From the NCBI RefSeq assembly GCF_024752025.1, contig NZ_JANTPU010000003.1, forward strand, positions 174,203 to 238,202: 64,000 nt of DNA, read 5' to 3'. This document shows positions 35,050 through 43,113 of this stretch, piece after piece. The stretch is from Pseudidiomarina sp. CB1 (GTDB lineage: Bacteria > Pseudomonadota > Gammaproteobacteria > Enterobacterales > Alteromonadaceae). The translations under genes were made by a program, and so were the position numbers. The notes beneath the pieces were generated by a model. The model saw only the letters and a list, made by a program, of their open reading frames with translations. It was not told the DNA's origin and ran no database searches. Position 1 is the first letter of the stretch; each line of letters opens with the position of its first letter.

Positions 35050-37188
35050 TTAAATGGTTTCTATGGAAATTCGGTTACGACCCGTGTCTTTGCTTTGATA
35101 CAGCAATTTGTCAGCCTCGGCAACCAAGCGGCGGAAACTTCCACCACCAAAACTGTGGCGTACCTCGGCGATGCCCATGCTGATGGTCATCGGAACGACT
35201 TGACCATTAACCTGACAGTAGGTCGCTAACGCATCTTGAAATTTTTCAACGAGCTTGCGGACATCGTCCACGTCACTGACAAAGACCGCGAACTCTTCAC
35301 CACCATAACGTGCGCATAAACAGCCGCGGCGCTCAAAATGCTCTTTAAGCAATTGGCCTACACAGCGAATGCATTCATCACCCGCCGGATGCCCCATGGT
35401 ATCGTTGATGCGTTTAAAGTAGTCGATATCCATTAGAATCAGCGCGACAGGTTCACGGGTCGCCATGGCTTCGTGGTAGCGCTGCTCGGCAAGATCATCA
35501 AAGGTTCTGCGGTTCAGCAGCTCGGTAAGTCCATCTTCGCGAGCGAGCTTTTGTAGTTTCATGTTCAGCTGCTCAAGATCTTTGGTCTTCTCGTTCACCT
35601 GCTGCTGCAGTTGCCGATTAAAGTTCACCATAAGCTTACGTGCTGCAGTCAGGTTCTCGGCAATAGTGCGGACTTCGCGTGTCATGTCGTGATTCGGAAT
35701 CGACAGCGGGCTATCAGTATTGTCACGTAATTGCTCTGCCAATTGTTCAAGCGGGCGGTTAATATCCTGCGCAAAACGGTGCGTAACAAAAGCGAACAAA
35801 ATCGCGATCAGCGTTAGGAAAATAGACAAAATGATGAGATTGTTCAGGAATAGCTGCGTGATCAAATCTGGACTAGAGAACACGTAAATATTCCAACCGT
35901 AGGCATTCACGCGTTGGGTGAACAGAAGGTCACGCTCGTTAATGCGTGTCAGTGGCAGATTTTGTGTATACAGGTTGGTAAATGTATTGGGCTCATAATG
36001 GCTAAGGGTGCGTAAACGAAGCTCATCACTGGCAAACAACACCTGATCTTGGTCGTCGGTCACCACAACGGACTGATAGTTGGGATCGATGTCGGTACGG
36101 CGGACTAAACGCACCAGCTCAGGAACATCCAGTGAGCCTTCAACGATGCCGCGAAAAGTCCCATCAACAATGAGCGGTTCACTGATGGCAATAATCGGCT
36201 GAGTACCAAAGCCGCGACCACGAAACGCACTCGAAACATAACCTAAGTTGGTGGCTTTTGGCTCACTAAAATAGCTACGGTCATTGATATCCGGTGGCGC
36301 TGTGGGGTTATCGATCAACACCTGAAAATGACGTGCGGGTACGCCATGCAAAATAGTGCCGTTGGCATCGGCAAGTAGCATCGACACAAAACCAGGAAAG
36401 TTTTCTTGGGTTAAGCGCATAAGTTCCAGATGCTCTTCGTAGCGGGTGACCGCTTGCATACTGTCGCGTAAGTTACGGACCGCGACTTTGTAATCATTAA
36501 CGAAATCTTCGGTAACTTGCCTGAGACTATTCGCTTTGCCACCGATATCACTGACGATCTGTTGTTCAACCTGCTGCGCGGAACGCACTGTATAAAGTAA
36601 TGAGAAGCTTAGTGAGCTCACGATGATGCATAAAAAGCTGAGGTAAAATACCCGTCCACGCAGTGAATCAGCGACAGGCTTCATGGTTACGCTGCGCCAG
36701 GTTTTCGGCACCAGTTGGTACAGTAAGATAGCGAGTGCGGTGTAGAGTAGGCCGTTTAATAACAGCTTGGCGAGAACCAAGACTAAAAAGGTAGTTGGGA
36801 CATCAATAACGGTAGGTAAGTACCAATAACTTAATGGCATCCCGAAAATCAGCCAGTAGATGAGATCGGCCAATAAAATAGGAATACGGCGGCGGAACAA
36901 GAACCACACGACGATGATTTCTGCCGCTAAGGTAACGAAGAAAAACAGATTATCGGTGTACAGGTAAACCGCAATGGATGCGATAGCTGTGCTAACTAAA
37001 GCACTCGGGAGTCCGCGTGTGAACAAAGCCAAGAACACAAAAACTTGGCCTAATAAGATGGTCACCGAGCCATAAAGCTCGAAGGCGAGAAAATAATTAA
37101 CGAGAGCAGCAATAGCACCAAACCCAATTCCAGCAAAAACGCTGATCAGGGTTTGGTTCATGTCATTGTTTGATGCATGTGCGTTCAC
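35050..37188 (-). CDS. Membrane diguanylate cyclase with dCache sensor
   Basis: A 712-residue membrane protein. About six hydrophobic helices occupy residues 10-165; a seventh (about 185-205, YLSFLCIIVSSLSFSLLYTV) leads to a periplasmic double-Cache-like sensor (about 210-430), another helix (LIILSIFLTLIAILFAFVT), a HAMP-like linker with a coiled coil, and a C-terminal GGDEF domain. The active site is ARYGGEEFAVFVSD, so cyclase activity is predicted. No RxxD inhibitory site is seen before it. The first codon appears to be GTG 37188; ATG at 37161 is an alternative, and neither has a clear ribosome-binding site. Downstream SDR gene is 15 bp away. Confidence 0.88.
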   Translation of the reverse strand: MNAHASNNDMNQTLISVFAGIGFGAIAALVNYFLAFELYGSVTILLGQVFVFLALFTRGLPSALVSTAIASIAVYLYTDNLFFFVTLAAEIIVVWFLFRRRIPILLADLIYWLIFGMPLSYWYLPTVIDVPTTFLVLVLAKLLLNGLLYTALAILLYQLVPKTWRSVTMKPVADSLRGRVFYLSFLCIIVSSLSFSLLYTVRSAQQVEQQIVSDIGGKANSLRQVTEDFVNDYKVAVRNLRDSMQAVTRYEEHLELMRLTQENFPGFVSMLLADANGTILHGVPARHFQVLIDNPTAPPDINDRSYFSEPKATNLGYVSSAFRGRGFGTQPIIAISEPLIVDGTFRGIVEGSLDVPELVRLVRRTDIDPNYQSVVVTDDQDQVLFASDELRLRTLSHYEPNTFTNLYTQNLPLTRINERDLLFTQRVNAYGWNIYVFSSPDLITQLFLNNLIILSIFLTLIAILFAFVTHRFAQDINRPLEQLAEQLRDNTDSPLSIPNHDMTREVRTIAENLTAARKLMVNFNRQLQQQVNEKTKDLEQLNMKLQKLAREDGLTELLNRRTFDDLAEQRYHEAMATREPVALILMDIDYFKRINDTMGHPAGDECIRCVGQLLKEHFERRGCLCARYGGEEFAVFVSDVDDVRKLVEKFQDALATYCQVNGQVVPMTISMGIAEVRHSFGGGSFRRLVAEADKLLYQSKDTGRNRISIETI

Positions 37189-37520
37189 GAAATTAGAAAC
37201 CCGATATGAATACGTCCTCTGAGGTTACCACAATTATCTAACATGAAAATGCACTTTTTGTCTGAGTCATTAGTTATCGTCGTTCGCGTAGGGAACATGC
37301 CTAAGTAATAGGTTTAGTTTGAAGTTTTTGCTCGTGCAACATTTTCTGTAGGCATTGCAGTTTATTAACATGCTTTTACAAACTGATCGCACGCGTATCT
37401 TTCAGTTGCAATAGTTCGCTAGCGTTGTTCAATTTTTGAACTACGCTTGTTGCTCTTGGGGCAGGAAGCCCTTGCCGTAGCGGAAGGAGAACCAGTAAAG
37501 GTCGTTCAGGAGGAAAACCG
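37189..37520. promoter_or_regulatory. 332-bp divergent intergenic region with a palindrome
   Basis: No gene is seen here. It separates the diguanylate cyclase (minus) from the exported protein at 37521 (plus), so it should hold promoters for both. The palindrome GTTCAATTTTTGAAC at 37427-37441 (6-bp arms, 3-bp centre) is a possible operator. A strong AGGAGG ribosome-binding site lies just before the ATG at 37521. No RNA family was recognised. Confidence 0.4.
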
Positions 37521-38270
37521 ATGCGGAAACTACCTTTTTATTTAACTGCCATGGCAGTTCTACTTACACCAACACTTGCTCAAGCCGATGACCATGAGGA
37601 CAACGGTTACTATCTATCGATGAGCGAATTCACGTTGAAGACGGGACACGTCAAACCCTTTGGCGAAGGCGCTAAGGCTTGGCTCGAATGTTATAAGAAA
37701 GCTGGCGGCGAAAAGTCATACAACCTGTGGCGTCGCTTGCAAGGTAATGGGCACGTTGCGGTACTCACCAGCGCTTACAAAGATTGGCAGGCCTTCTTTA
37801 GTGAAGATGAAGCGGCTAAAAAATGCGAAAAAATAGTCGACGAACAAATCACGCCACATATGGAAAGTACCGCCTTCCATATGGCCGGCTTTATGCCGAA
37901 ATGGAGTGGTGAGCCTGGCGGCTCAGACAAGTATGTCGCTGTTTATAACTTTAAAGTAGCCGACTATGAGCTTTTTGAAAGTACTGTTGAGGCTATCGAA
38001 GCAGCGGTAAAAGATGATGGTGGCCCTGACTCGCACTGGTACTACAGTATGGGCGGGCGTGGTGTCGCGGATTACTTTGTTGTTGAAGGATTTGCCGACA
38101 CCGCCGCATTAGACGCTGACGATCCGGGCATTTGGAAACGGGTTGAAGCGAAGCTAGGCGCCGAGAAAAAAGACCAGCTACAAGGCGATTTCATGAAGTC
38201 AATCAATGAATGGTGGACCTATATGTACATTCATTTAGAAGACTTAAGCTACGCTGGAAAAACCGAATAA
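37521..38270 (+). CDS. Exported protein, possible tandem ferredoxin-like repeats
   Basis: A 249-residue protein with a clear signal peptide (cleavage after AQA, residue 22). I do not recognise a named family. The mature protein looks like two similar halves of about 100 residues: YYLSMSEFTLKTGHVKPFG in the first and YVAVYNFKVADYELFESTV in the second, each followed by helices and a strand ending in a hydrophobic stretch (HVAVLTSAYKDWQAFF and DYFVVEGFADTAAL). This is the layout of dimeric alpha/beta-barrel (ABM/EthD-like) domains, which is inferred. The excellent AGGAGG site suggests good expression. It heads a row of three genes running to 39519. Confidence 0.6.
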   Translation: MRKLPFYLTAMAVLLTPTLAQADDHEDNGYYLSMSEFTLKTGHVKPFGEGAKAWLECYKKAGGEKSYNLWRRLQGNGHVAVLTSAYKDWQAFFSEDEAAKKCEKIVDEQITPHMESTAFHMAGFMPKWSGEPGGSDKYVAVYNFKVADYELFESTVEAIEAAVKDDGGPDSHWYYSMGGRGVADYFVVEGFADTAALDADDPGIWKRVEAKLGAEKKDQLQGDFMKSINEWWTYMYIHLEDLSYAGKTE

Positions 38271-38341
38271 CTGAACTAAACTTCTGCAAAGCGGCGAGTT
38301 AAGGAGCTCGCCGCAACTTTTACAACAAGGAGACATTGACA

Positions 38342-38860
38342 ATGAACGTCGTTAAATTCTTACTTATTTTGCCCACTTTAATGTTTGCCGCCCAAGCACA
38401 AGAAACCGAACGCGTTGATCCCATAGCTGACTTGTCGCAAGCTGAGCTTGAGCAACAAGTATTAGCGGTGGATAACGCGATGTTCGAAGCTGCATTTGGG
38501 GGCTGCGATGCAGAGCTGTTGAAGAAAGTCTTTCCTGATGATCATGAGTTTTTTCACGACCTTGTTGGTGCGTCTCATGACTCTGAAGCCTACTGGATAG
38601 GCTTATTCGATGAGTATTTTTGCACCGAAAAACCCATTAAGCGCGAGCTCGTCGCTGGCAGCCATAAAGTGTATCCGATGCATTATTATGGCGCGTTGGT
38701 GTACGGTGAAAACCGTTACTACGTGAAAAACAAAGAAGGCGACTACGAACTCGATGATACTGGCAAATACATGCACCTGTGGCGCTTAAATGATGGTCAA
38801 TGGGAGCTTGCTCGTGCTATTAGTTATGACCATCAACCACCTAAAGATAAGACTGAATAG
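38342..38860 (+). CDS. Exported DUF4440/SnoaL-like protein
   Basis: A 172-residue protein with a signal peptide (cleavage near AQA-QE). The mature part starts LSQAELEQQVLAVDNAMFEA, has a polar LKKVFPDDHEFFHDLVG segment and ends KYMHLWRLNDGQWELARAISY. This is the alpha+beta cone pattern of NTF2-like DUF4440 proteins, which bind small ligands. I start it at ATG 38342 because AAGGAG lies 8 bases upstream; an in-frame TTG at 38336 is too close to that site. No enzymatic residues can be assigned. 71 bp after the preceding gene and 11 bp before the next. Confidence 0.7.
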   Translation: MNVVKFLLILPTLMFAAQAQETERVDPIADLSQAELEQQVLAVDNAMFEAAFGGCDAELLKKVFPDDHEFFHDLVGASHDSEAYWIGLFDEYFCTEKPIKRELVAGSHKVYPMHYYGALVYGENRYYVKNKEGDYELDDTGKYMHLWRLNDGQWELARAISYDHQPPKDKTE

Positions 38861-38871
38861 AGAAAACGCCA

Positions 38872-39519
38872 ATGCCCGTAAAACTTGAAGATCGGCCGAT
38901 AGAGCAAGTCCGTGAAGAAACCATCGATAAACTTATCGTGAATTACAGTCACGAAGTGATTTCGAAAGAAGCCTTTGAGCGACGCTTAGATGCGGCGATG
39001 GCAACCGCCGTACACCAAGAGTTGGTCGACTTAGTTGCCGACCTGCCTATGGCCGCCGATGCGGACTATGAACAACAGAAGCAGGCAACATTTGGTGCAG
39101 GTTCGGCCGCCGCGGCGCAGGATGAAAAGTTGGTAAGTATTTTAAGCAGCAACACCCGCAAAGGCCCGTGGGTGATGCCAGCCCGCTTGAAAGTAGTTGA
39201 TGTACTAGGCTCGGTTAAGCTGGACTTTAGTGAAGCTCATTTCACCCAACCCAACGTCGAGCTAGAACTCAACAGCGTGCTTGGCTCGGTGGATATTCTC
39301 GTTCCCGAGAACGTCGCGGTGGTATCTCGCGCTAGCCATATTTTGGGTTCCAGCGATGACCATTCGCCAGCACGCGAAGCCACCGCCACCCAAACCATCA
39401 CCGTTACAGGCTGGTCGGTACTTGGGTCGGTCGACGTATCAGTGACACGCAACATGCGCGAACGCTGGCTCTCGTTTGCCAACAGCATGCGCGAAGCACT
39501 CGGCATGCAGCGCCGCTAA
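38872..39519 (+). CDS. DUF1707 + LiaF-like C-terminal domain protein
   Basis: A 215-residue cytoplasmic protein without signal or membrane helices. Residues 5-60 match the DUF1707 pattern (SKEAFERRLDAAMATA, HQELVDLVADLP). Residues 100-200 resemble the LiaF C-terminal (cell-wall-active antibiotic response) repeats, seen as three LGSV turns: DVLGSVKLDFSEA, SVLGSVDILVPE and WSVLGSVDVSV. Such pairs are usual in Actinobacteria and Firmicutes and less so in Gram-negatives. It ends just before the terminator that originally served the neighbouring tRNA-Phe gene. Function unknown; envelope-stress sensing is a guess. Confidence 0.72.
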   Translation: MPVKLEDRPIEQVREETIDKLIVNYSHEVISKEAFERRLDAAMATAVHQELVDLVADLPMAADADYEQQKQATFGAGSAAAAQDEKLVSILSSNTRKGPWVMPARLKVVDVLGSVKLDFSEAHFTQPNVELELNSVLGSVDILVPENVAVVSRASHILGSSDDHSPAREATATQTITVTGWSVLGSVDVSVTRNMRERWLSFANSMREALGMQRR

Positions 39520-39536
39520 AACCGGTCATCTGAAAC

Positions 39537-39568
39537 GAAAAAAGCCCCGCACGTGAGTGCGAGGCTTT
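39537..39568. terminator. Bidirectional terminator, probably the displaced original tRNA-Phe terminator
   Basis: AAAAAAGCCCCGCAC and GTGCGAGGCTTT form a stem with a short TGA-type loop. On the minus strand it ends in GGGGCTTTTTT, a strong terminator. It lies outside the left copy of the att repeat. Before the element integrated it would have followed the tRNA-Phe gene; it now follows the truncated tRNA end and also terminates the LiaF-like gene on the plus strand. Confidence 0.8.
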
Positions 39569-39570
39569 CG

Positions 39571-39622
39571 GAATAATGGTGCCCAGAGGCGGAATCGAAC
39601 CACCGACACGAGGATTTTCAAT
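39571..39622. repeat. Left attachment repeat (attL), 3' end of tRNA-Phe
   Basis: 52 bases identical to 46493-46544. On the minus strand they include the last 46 bases of tRNA-Phe with its CCA (TGG on plus at 39577) plus 6 downstream bases. Outside the repeat, identity stops. This is the displaced 3' half of the original tRNA gene. Confidence 0.93.
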
Positions 39623-39708
39623 TAGTTATGAACTTAATTGGTAATCATCAATAGTTAATTAAAACAACCAGTTGCGGCGTTTCACTCTTCTCATATTTAC
39701 GGTCAAAT

Positions 39709-39746
39709 TGGTACATCCCCATCAGTACTGGTACAAATTTGGTACA
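39709..39746 (+). repeat. TGGTACA repeats inside the left end
   Basis: TGGTACA occurs at 39709-39715, 39729-39735 and 39740-39746. The last two form TGGTACAAATTTGGTACA. The same arrangement, same orientation and same 11-bp spacing, occurs just inside the right end. Candidate arm-type integrase binding sites. Confidence 0.6.
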
Positions 39747-39819
39747 TCTGCTATTTTGGTTTTTTTTGTTGTTAAATCGTAAAAAGTTAGCTTGAAGCCG
39801 TTTTTAAAAGGACATTTGC

Positions 39820-40311
39820 ATGAAAACACTATTACTAATTATCGGACTCGTTATTTTAAATGGCTGTGCGACGATGAGTATGATGCCAACAGACGTTTCC
39901 GATGTCGATTTTGATGCGGTGGAGGGCAAAACAGGTTGGTCTGAGTACCAGCATGCGGAAACCTTTTACGGTTACAGCCCAGATCAAGTGTATGAGGCAG
40001 CAAAGGTTGGCTTGGGTAATGCAGGTTTTTCATTGCGGCGCGCAGATAAAAGTAAAGGTGTGGTCATTGGTGAACACGGAATGACAGCACATGATTGGAA
40101 TGTCTTAGCGGGAGTTTATTTCAAGTCCAAAAATGGCGAGGATACCCAAGTGAGGGTAGTTATCGAAGGCTCAAAAGATATCGGTTTTAGTGGTGATGTC
40201 ACGTCCGACGGGTGGAGTGGAAAGATATTGAGTGGCCTTCGTACCCACCTAAATGAAACATATCAAGCAGTGCTTAAGGTTGACAAAGAAGATATTAAAA
40301 CTAATCAGTAG
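39820..40311 (+). CDS. Putative lipoprotein of the integrative element
   Basis: A 163-residue protein with a type II signal peptide: hydrophobic MKTLLLIIGLVILNGC with lipidated Cys16. The mature domain starts after an acidic linker and has YQHAETFYGYSPDQVYEAAK, GNAGFSLRRADKSKGVVIGE and DTQVRVVIEGSKDIGF, a two-layer alpha/beta pattern seen in many small outer-membrane lipoproteins that I cannot assign to a named family. An AAAGGA site precedes the ATG. First cargo gene after the left end. The residue after Cys is Ala, so outer-membrane sorting by Lol is expected. Confidence 0.7.
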   Translation: MKTLLLIIGLVILNGCATMSMMPTDVSDVDFDAVEGKTGWSEYQHAETFYGYSPDQVYEAAKVGLGNAGFSLRRADKSKGVVIGEHGMTAHDWNVLAGVYFKSKNGEDTQVRVVIEGSKDIGFSGDVTSDGWSGKILSGLRTHLNETYQAVLKVDKEDIKTNQ

Positions 40312-40382
40312 GTATAGATACCGTAAGTGATCTACACACGTAAAACTGCACCAATAAATGCTCTTATGTGAGGTTGGTAACT

Positions 40383-40745
40383 ATGAGAGCTGCGTTAAAT
40401 ATTCTTCTTTCTATTTTCTTATCGGTGATACCGTTTTTGTCAGTACATGCTAGTTCTGAGAGCGAATGGGACTCAATAAAGTACGATGTGGTCAAAAAAG
40501 CAATGGCAGAGGAGCTTACGTCGACTAGCATAAGGATGGAGTTAATGGCTACCGTGGGGCGCGTGTGTGCAAATAGAATTGGTGATATTACTGCAGAGTT
40601 CCTCGGTAAGCGAATTGATAAATTGCCCAGCGAGAGCGATCTTAAAATAACTATGTTGTATAAGAGCTCTATGATGGCATGCCATGAACAGGCCGAGCGT
40701 CAGTTGGGCATCCAACTTGATGCTCTCAGAGAACAGGGTTGGTAA
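40383..40745 (+). CDS. Small exported protein, element cargo
   Basis: A 120-residue protein with a signal peptide (MRAALNILLSIFLSVIPFLS, cleavage near VHA). The mature part is mostly helical and hydrophilic (EWDSIKYDVVKKAMAEEL, ITAEFLGKRIDKLPSESD) and has two Cys (in GRVCANRIGD and MMACHEQAER) that could pair in the periplasm. Not recognised as a known family. ATG 40383 is preceded by GAGG; an upstream in-frame start at 40368 has none. 72 bp after the lipoprotein gene. Confidence 0.6.
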   Translation: MRAALNILLSIFLSVIPFLSVHASSESEWDSIKYDVVKKAMAEELTSTSIRMELMATVGRVCANRIGDITAEFLGKRIDKLPSESDLKITMLYKSSMMACHEQAERQLGIQLDALREQGW

Positions 40746-40828
40746 TCCTTTCCTCTTCAAGATATGTCTAGCTTTTTTGAACTAATTTAACGGGAAAGGT
40801 CAATTCCAGCCAAAAACAACGAGGAAAT

Positions 40829-41965
40829 ATGAAAAAACTAACCCTTTTGATCATAGCCATGATTGTGTCACCCCTATGCCACGCTGAGAACACAGAGGAG
40901 ACATGGGTATTTGCTGGTTTAACGGATTCCTCTTGGAGAATCTCGTATAAAGAAGACAATTTTGAATTGGTCTTGTTTAGGCAATATTCGGAAGACCAAG
41001 AATATGATTATTTTGCTTTATTGACCAACCATCCTAACTTGCGACACCAAGAAGAATTATCCGTGGTCATTGATAGTCGGTTTTCCGAAGATAAAATAGA
41101 GCGAACCGAAGGCTCTACAAATATTGATGAGTCGGGGTATTCGTTATACCTCATAGATAACTCCCTTGTGAATGACTTAGCTATGGCTAGTTATGTCAGC
41201 TTTACGTACGAAGGGATAGTTTTTGAGTTTCCGACTGATGGGTTAAATATGGCAATCAGCGGTGCAGTCGTAACGATAAATAATGCGTTAGCGGATGAAT
41301 CGATGCCCAATGCAAATAAGATATTTGCTTGCAGAGCAGAAAAAAGTTTCTCTCAATTAGCGTATATTTCAAAAGTTTCGGGAATGACGCGGAGTGACGT
41401 CATATCTCGCGCTATGCGACTCCTCGATAGAAATCACTCCTTTTATACTGATAGTTTCCCTCGGAAAGAGGCTGAAGAACGTTTGCAGCATTATGTTGAT
41501 AACCTGTATGCGCTAAGTCCTAAACTCAGTGATAAGGAATATATTATAAAGTCCCTTCAAAGCGCGTATTTCAATATATGTCTCGCTGATGAAGATGAAA
41601 AGGAGCCTAAGGAACTCGGTCTTACTGAGCTTAAATCGAAATCTTTAGCTTTATTATCACGGCAATTCACCTTCGTGCTACTTGAGTCTTCGGCTGGAAA
41701 AAACTCAATGAAACTTTCTGAGATTGGCAGTTCAGCGTTAGCTCTATCCTCTTGCATGCTCAATAATCTCGAGTCTGGGCTCTCAGAGGAAGTATACCTC
41801 CAATACATGACCGAGTTAGTTGATACAGGTTACCCTTCTTTAGCTTGGGTCAATGTGGATGAGTCCACCCCTTTAACTGAAAGCTCTCTTAACATTTCAC
41901 GAAGCAGTTTTGCGCGATGTGCATCGGGAATGCTGAGCGACTATGTAGAAACGTTTCCCGAATAA
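40829..41965 (+). CDS. Exported protein of 378 residues, element cargo
   Basis: Signal peptide MKKLTLLIIAMIVSPLCHA is followed by a beta-rich first half (GLTDSSWRISYKEDNFELVL, YFALLTNHPNLRH, VSFTYEGIVFEF) and a helical second half from about residue 165 (ANKIFACRAEKSFSQLAYIS, DKEYIIKSLQSAYFNIC, ELKSKSLALLSRQF). The second half contains several Cys. No motif of a known enzyme was found. A GAGGA site precedes the ATG. Base composition is AT-rich relative to flanking chromosome. Function unknown; export suggests periplasmic or surface action. Confidence 0.65.
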   Translation: MKKLTLLIIAMIVSPLCHAENTEETWVFAGLTDSSWRISYKEDNFELVLFRQYSEDQEYDYFALLTNHPNLRHQEELSVVIDSRFSEDKIERTEGSTNIDESGYSLYLIDNSLVNDLAMASYVSFTYEGIVFEFPTDGLNMAISGAVVTINNALADESMPNANKIFACRAEKSFSQLAYISKVSGMTRSDVISRAMRLLDRNHSFYTDSFPRKEAEERLQHYVDNLYALSPKLSDKEYIIKSLQSAYFNICLADEDEKEPKELGLTELKSKSLALLSRQFTFVLLESSAGKNSMKLSEIGSSALALSSCMLNNLESGLSEEVYLQYMTELVDTGYPSLAWVNVDESTPLTESSLNISRSSFARCASGMLSDYVETFPE

Positions 41966-42150
41966 ATAGAGCAATGAAATCGATGGAAATTAGAGTTTCA
42001 TCCAAGTCATGGTTCTATTCTTGGGGGAGAGGAAACTATAGACCAAATGGATTGGTTTGCACTTGGTTGGATACGATTTTCTATAGCTATTCTCCGGCCA
42101 GCTGAGTCGATAAATTGTGCTGCTTGGACATAACTATGGTGGAGGGTTCT

Positions 42151-42699
42151 ATGATTAAGTTTATTCTTGTATTTAGCCTTATTATTTTTTGTACTACATT
42201 TGCAGCGGCCACTCCTATGCTCGAACAAGAGCAAACTTGTCCAGCGAACGCTACATTTAACGTTGTAACTTGGTCTTGCCTGTGTAAACCGGGTTATGGC
42301 GCAGAGAATGGTGATTGCGTAAAGATTAAAGCCCCTGAAAATGCCCATTTAAGCTTATATGGAAGTTCGTGGGCATGTAATAAGGGTTTTGTTAAAGAGG
42401 GTGATAGTTGTGTAGCTGTGAAGCTTCCTAAGAATGCGGATTTTATAGTTGGAGGGCAATGGGAGTGTAACACTGGCTACATCCGCGTTGATATGTCATG
42501 CAAAGAAATGACGCGGCCTCAGCTTGTCGATGAACTAAAAAGTACTCACGAGTTACTTATGTTCTCATTGCTAACATCAAGACGAAACTGCGCATCTACT
42601 GTTGAAAGGTGTGAAGATGAGTGTGACAAACGCTTTAATTACACTGACGAGAGAAAGTGTCTAGAGATCTGTGAGGTACTGGAGGACGAATGCAAATGA
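42151..42699 (+). CDS. Exported cysteine-repeat protein, element cargo
   Basis: A 182-residue protein with a signal peptide (cleavage near AAA-TP). The mature part has about three EGF-like units of roughly 30 residues, each a W-C..C or W-C start followed by GY or GF, then C and a P.NA.. linker: WSCLCKPGYGAENGDC with KIKAPENAHL, WACNKGFVKEGDSC with VKLPKNADF, and WECNTGYIRVDMSC. A C-terminal Cys cluster follows (NCASTVERCEDECDKRF, ERKCLEICEVLEDEC). At least 16 Cys in all, implying disulfide-bonded export. The ATG follows a GGAGGG site. No family name is assigned. Confidence 0.7.
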   Translation: MIKFILVFSLIIFCTTFAAATPMLEQEQTCPANATFNVVTWSCLCKPGYGAENGDCVKIKAPENAHLSLYGSSWACNKGFVKEGDSCVAVKLPKNADFIVGGQWECNTGYIRVDMSCKEMTRPQLVDELKSTHELLMFSLLTSRRNCASTVERCEDECDKRFNYTDERKCLEICEVLEDECK

Positions 42700-42789
42700 T
42701 GACATTTTTTATTTAGTCTATTGGTTATTGAACTGCCCCCCACCGGAGAAGCGAACACTGAATCGGCACATTTGCTAAGGAGGTCATGT

Positions 42790-43053
42790 ATGGACTGGGA
42801 TTACCATCACGGAGGTTTCCAGGTCTTTGGTAAAGTTCCGCACGATATGGACTTGCCGCCAGCGATTGGAAATCGGGCAAAAATAACAAAGGAACAATTT
42901 GAGTTTGAAGTCGAAATTGAATCAATCGAAGCTGGCAGGTTTGTTGGGAGGGTTCTGCTCATTTCGCCTGGAACGGCCTTGGAAGCATTAGGTATTAAAC
43001 GTGGTGAAAAAGTTCATTTTCGAGCAAACAATATATTAGTTTTATACCGATAA
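42790..43053 (+). CDS. Small 87-residue protein of unknown function
   Basis: Starts at ATG 42790 with a strong AAGGAGG site 6 bases upstream; the open frame continues upstream only through non-coding sequence. The protein begins MDWDYHHGGFQVFGKVPHD and is mainly beta-strand by pattern (FEFEVEIESIEAGRFVGRVL, GEKVHFRANNILVLYR). No signal peptide or membrane helix, so cytoplasmic. It sits between the exported cargo and the replication genes. Not recognised. Confidence 0.6.
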   Translation: MDWDYHHGGFQVFGKVPHDMDLPPAIGNRAKITKEQFEFEVEIESIEAGRFVGRVLLISPGTALEALGIKRGEKVHFRANNILVLYR

Positions 43054-43113
43054 AATACGATTTATTCGCTACTGTGGTTTTTTGTTGTCAGCATATTATG
43101 GCGTCATTTAGCA

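Noticed and set aside
35050..35470. RxxD product-inhibition site in the diguanylate cyclase
   Set aside because: The residues before GGEEF do not contain RxxD at the expected five-residue spacing.
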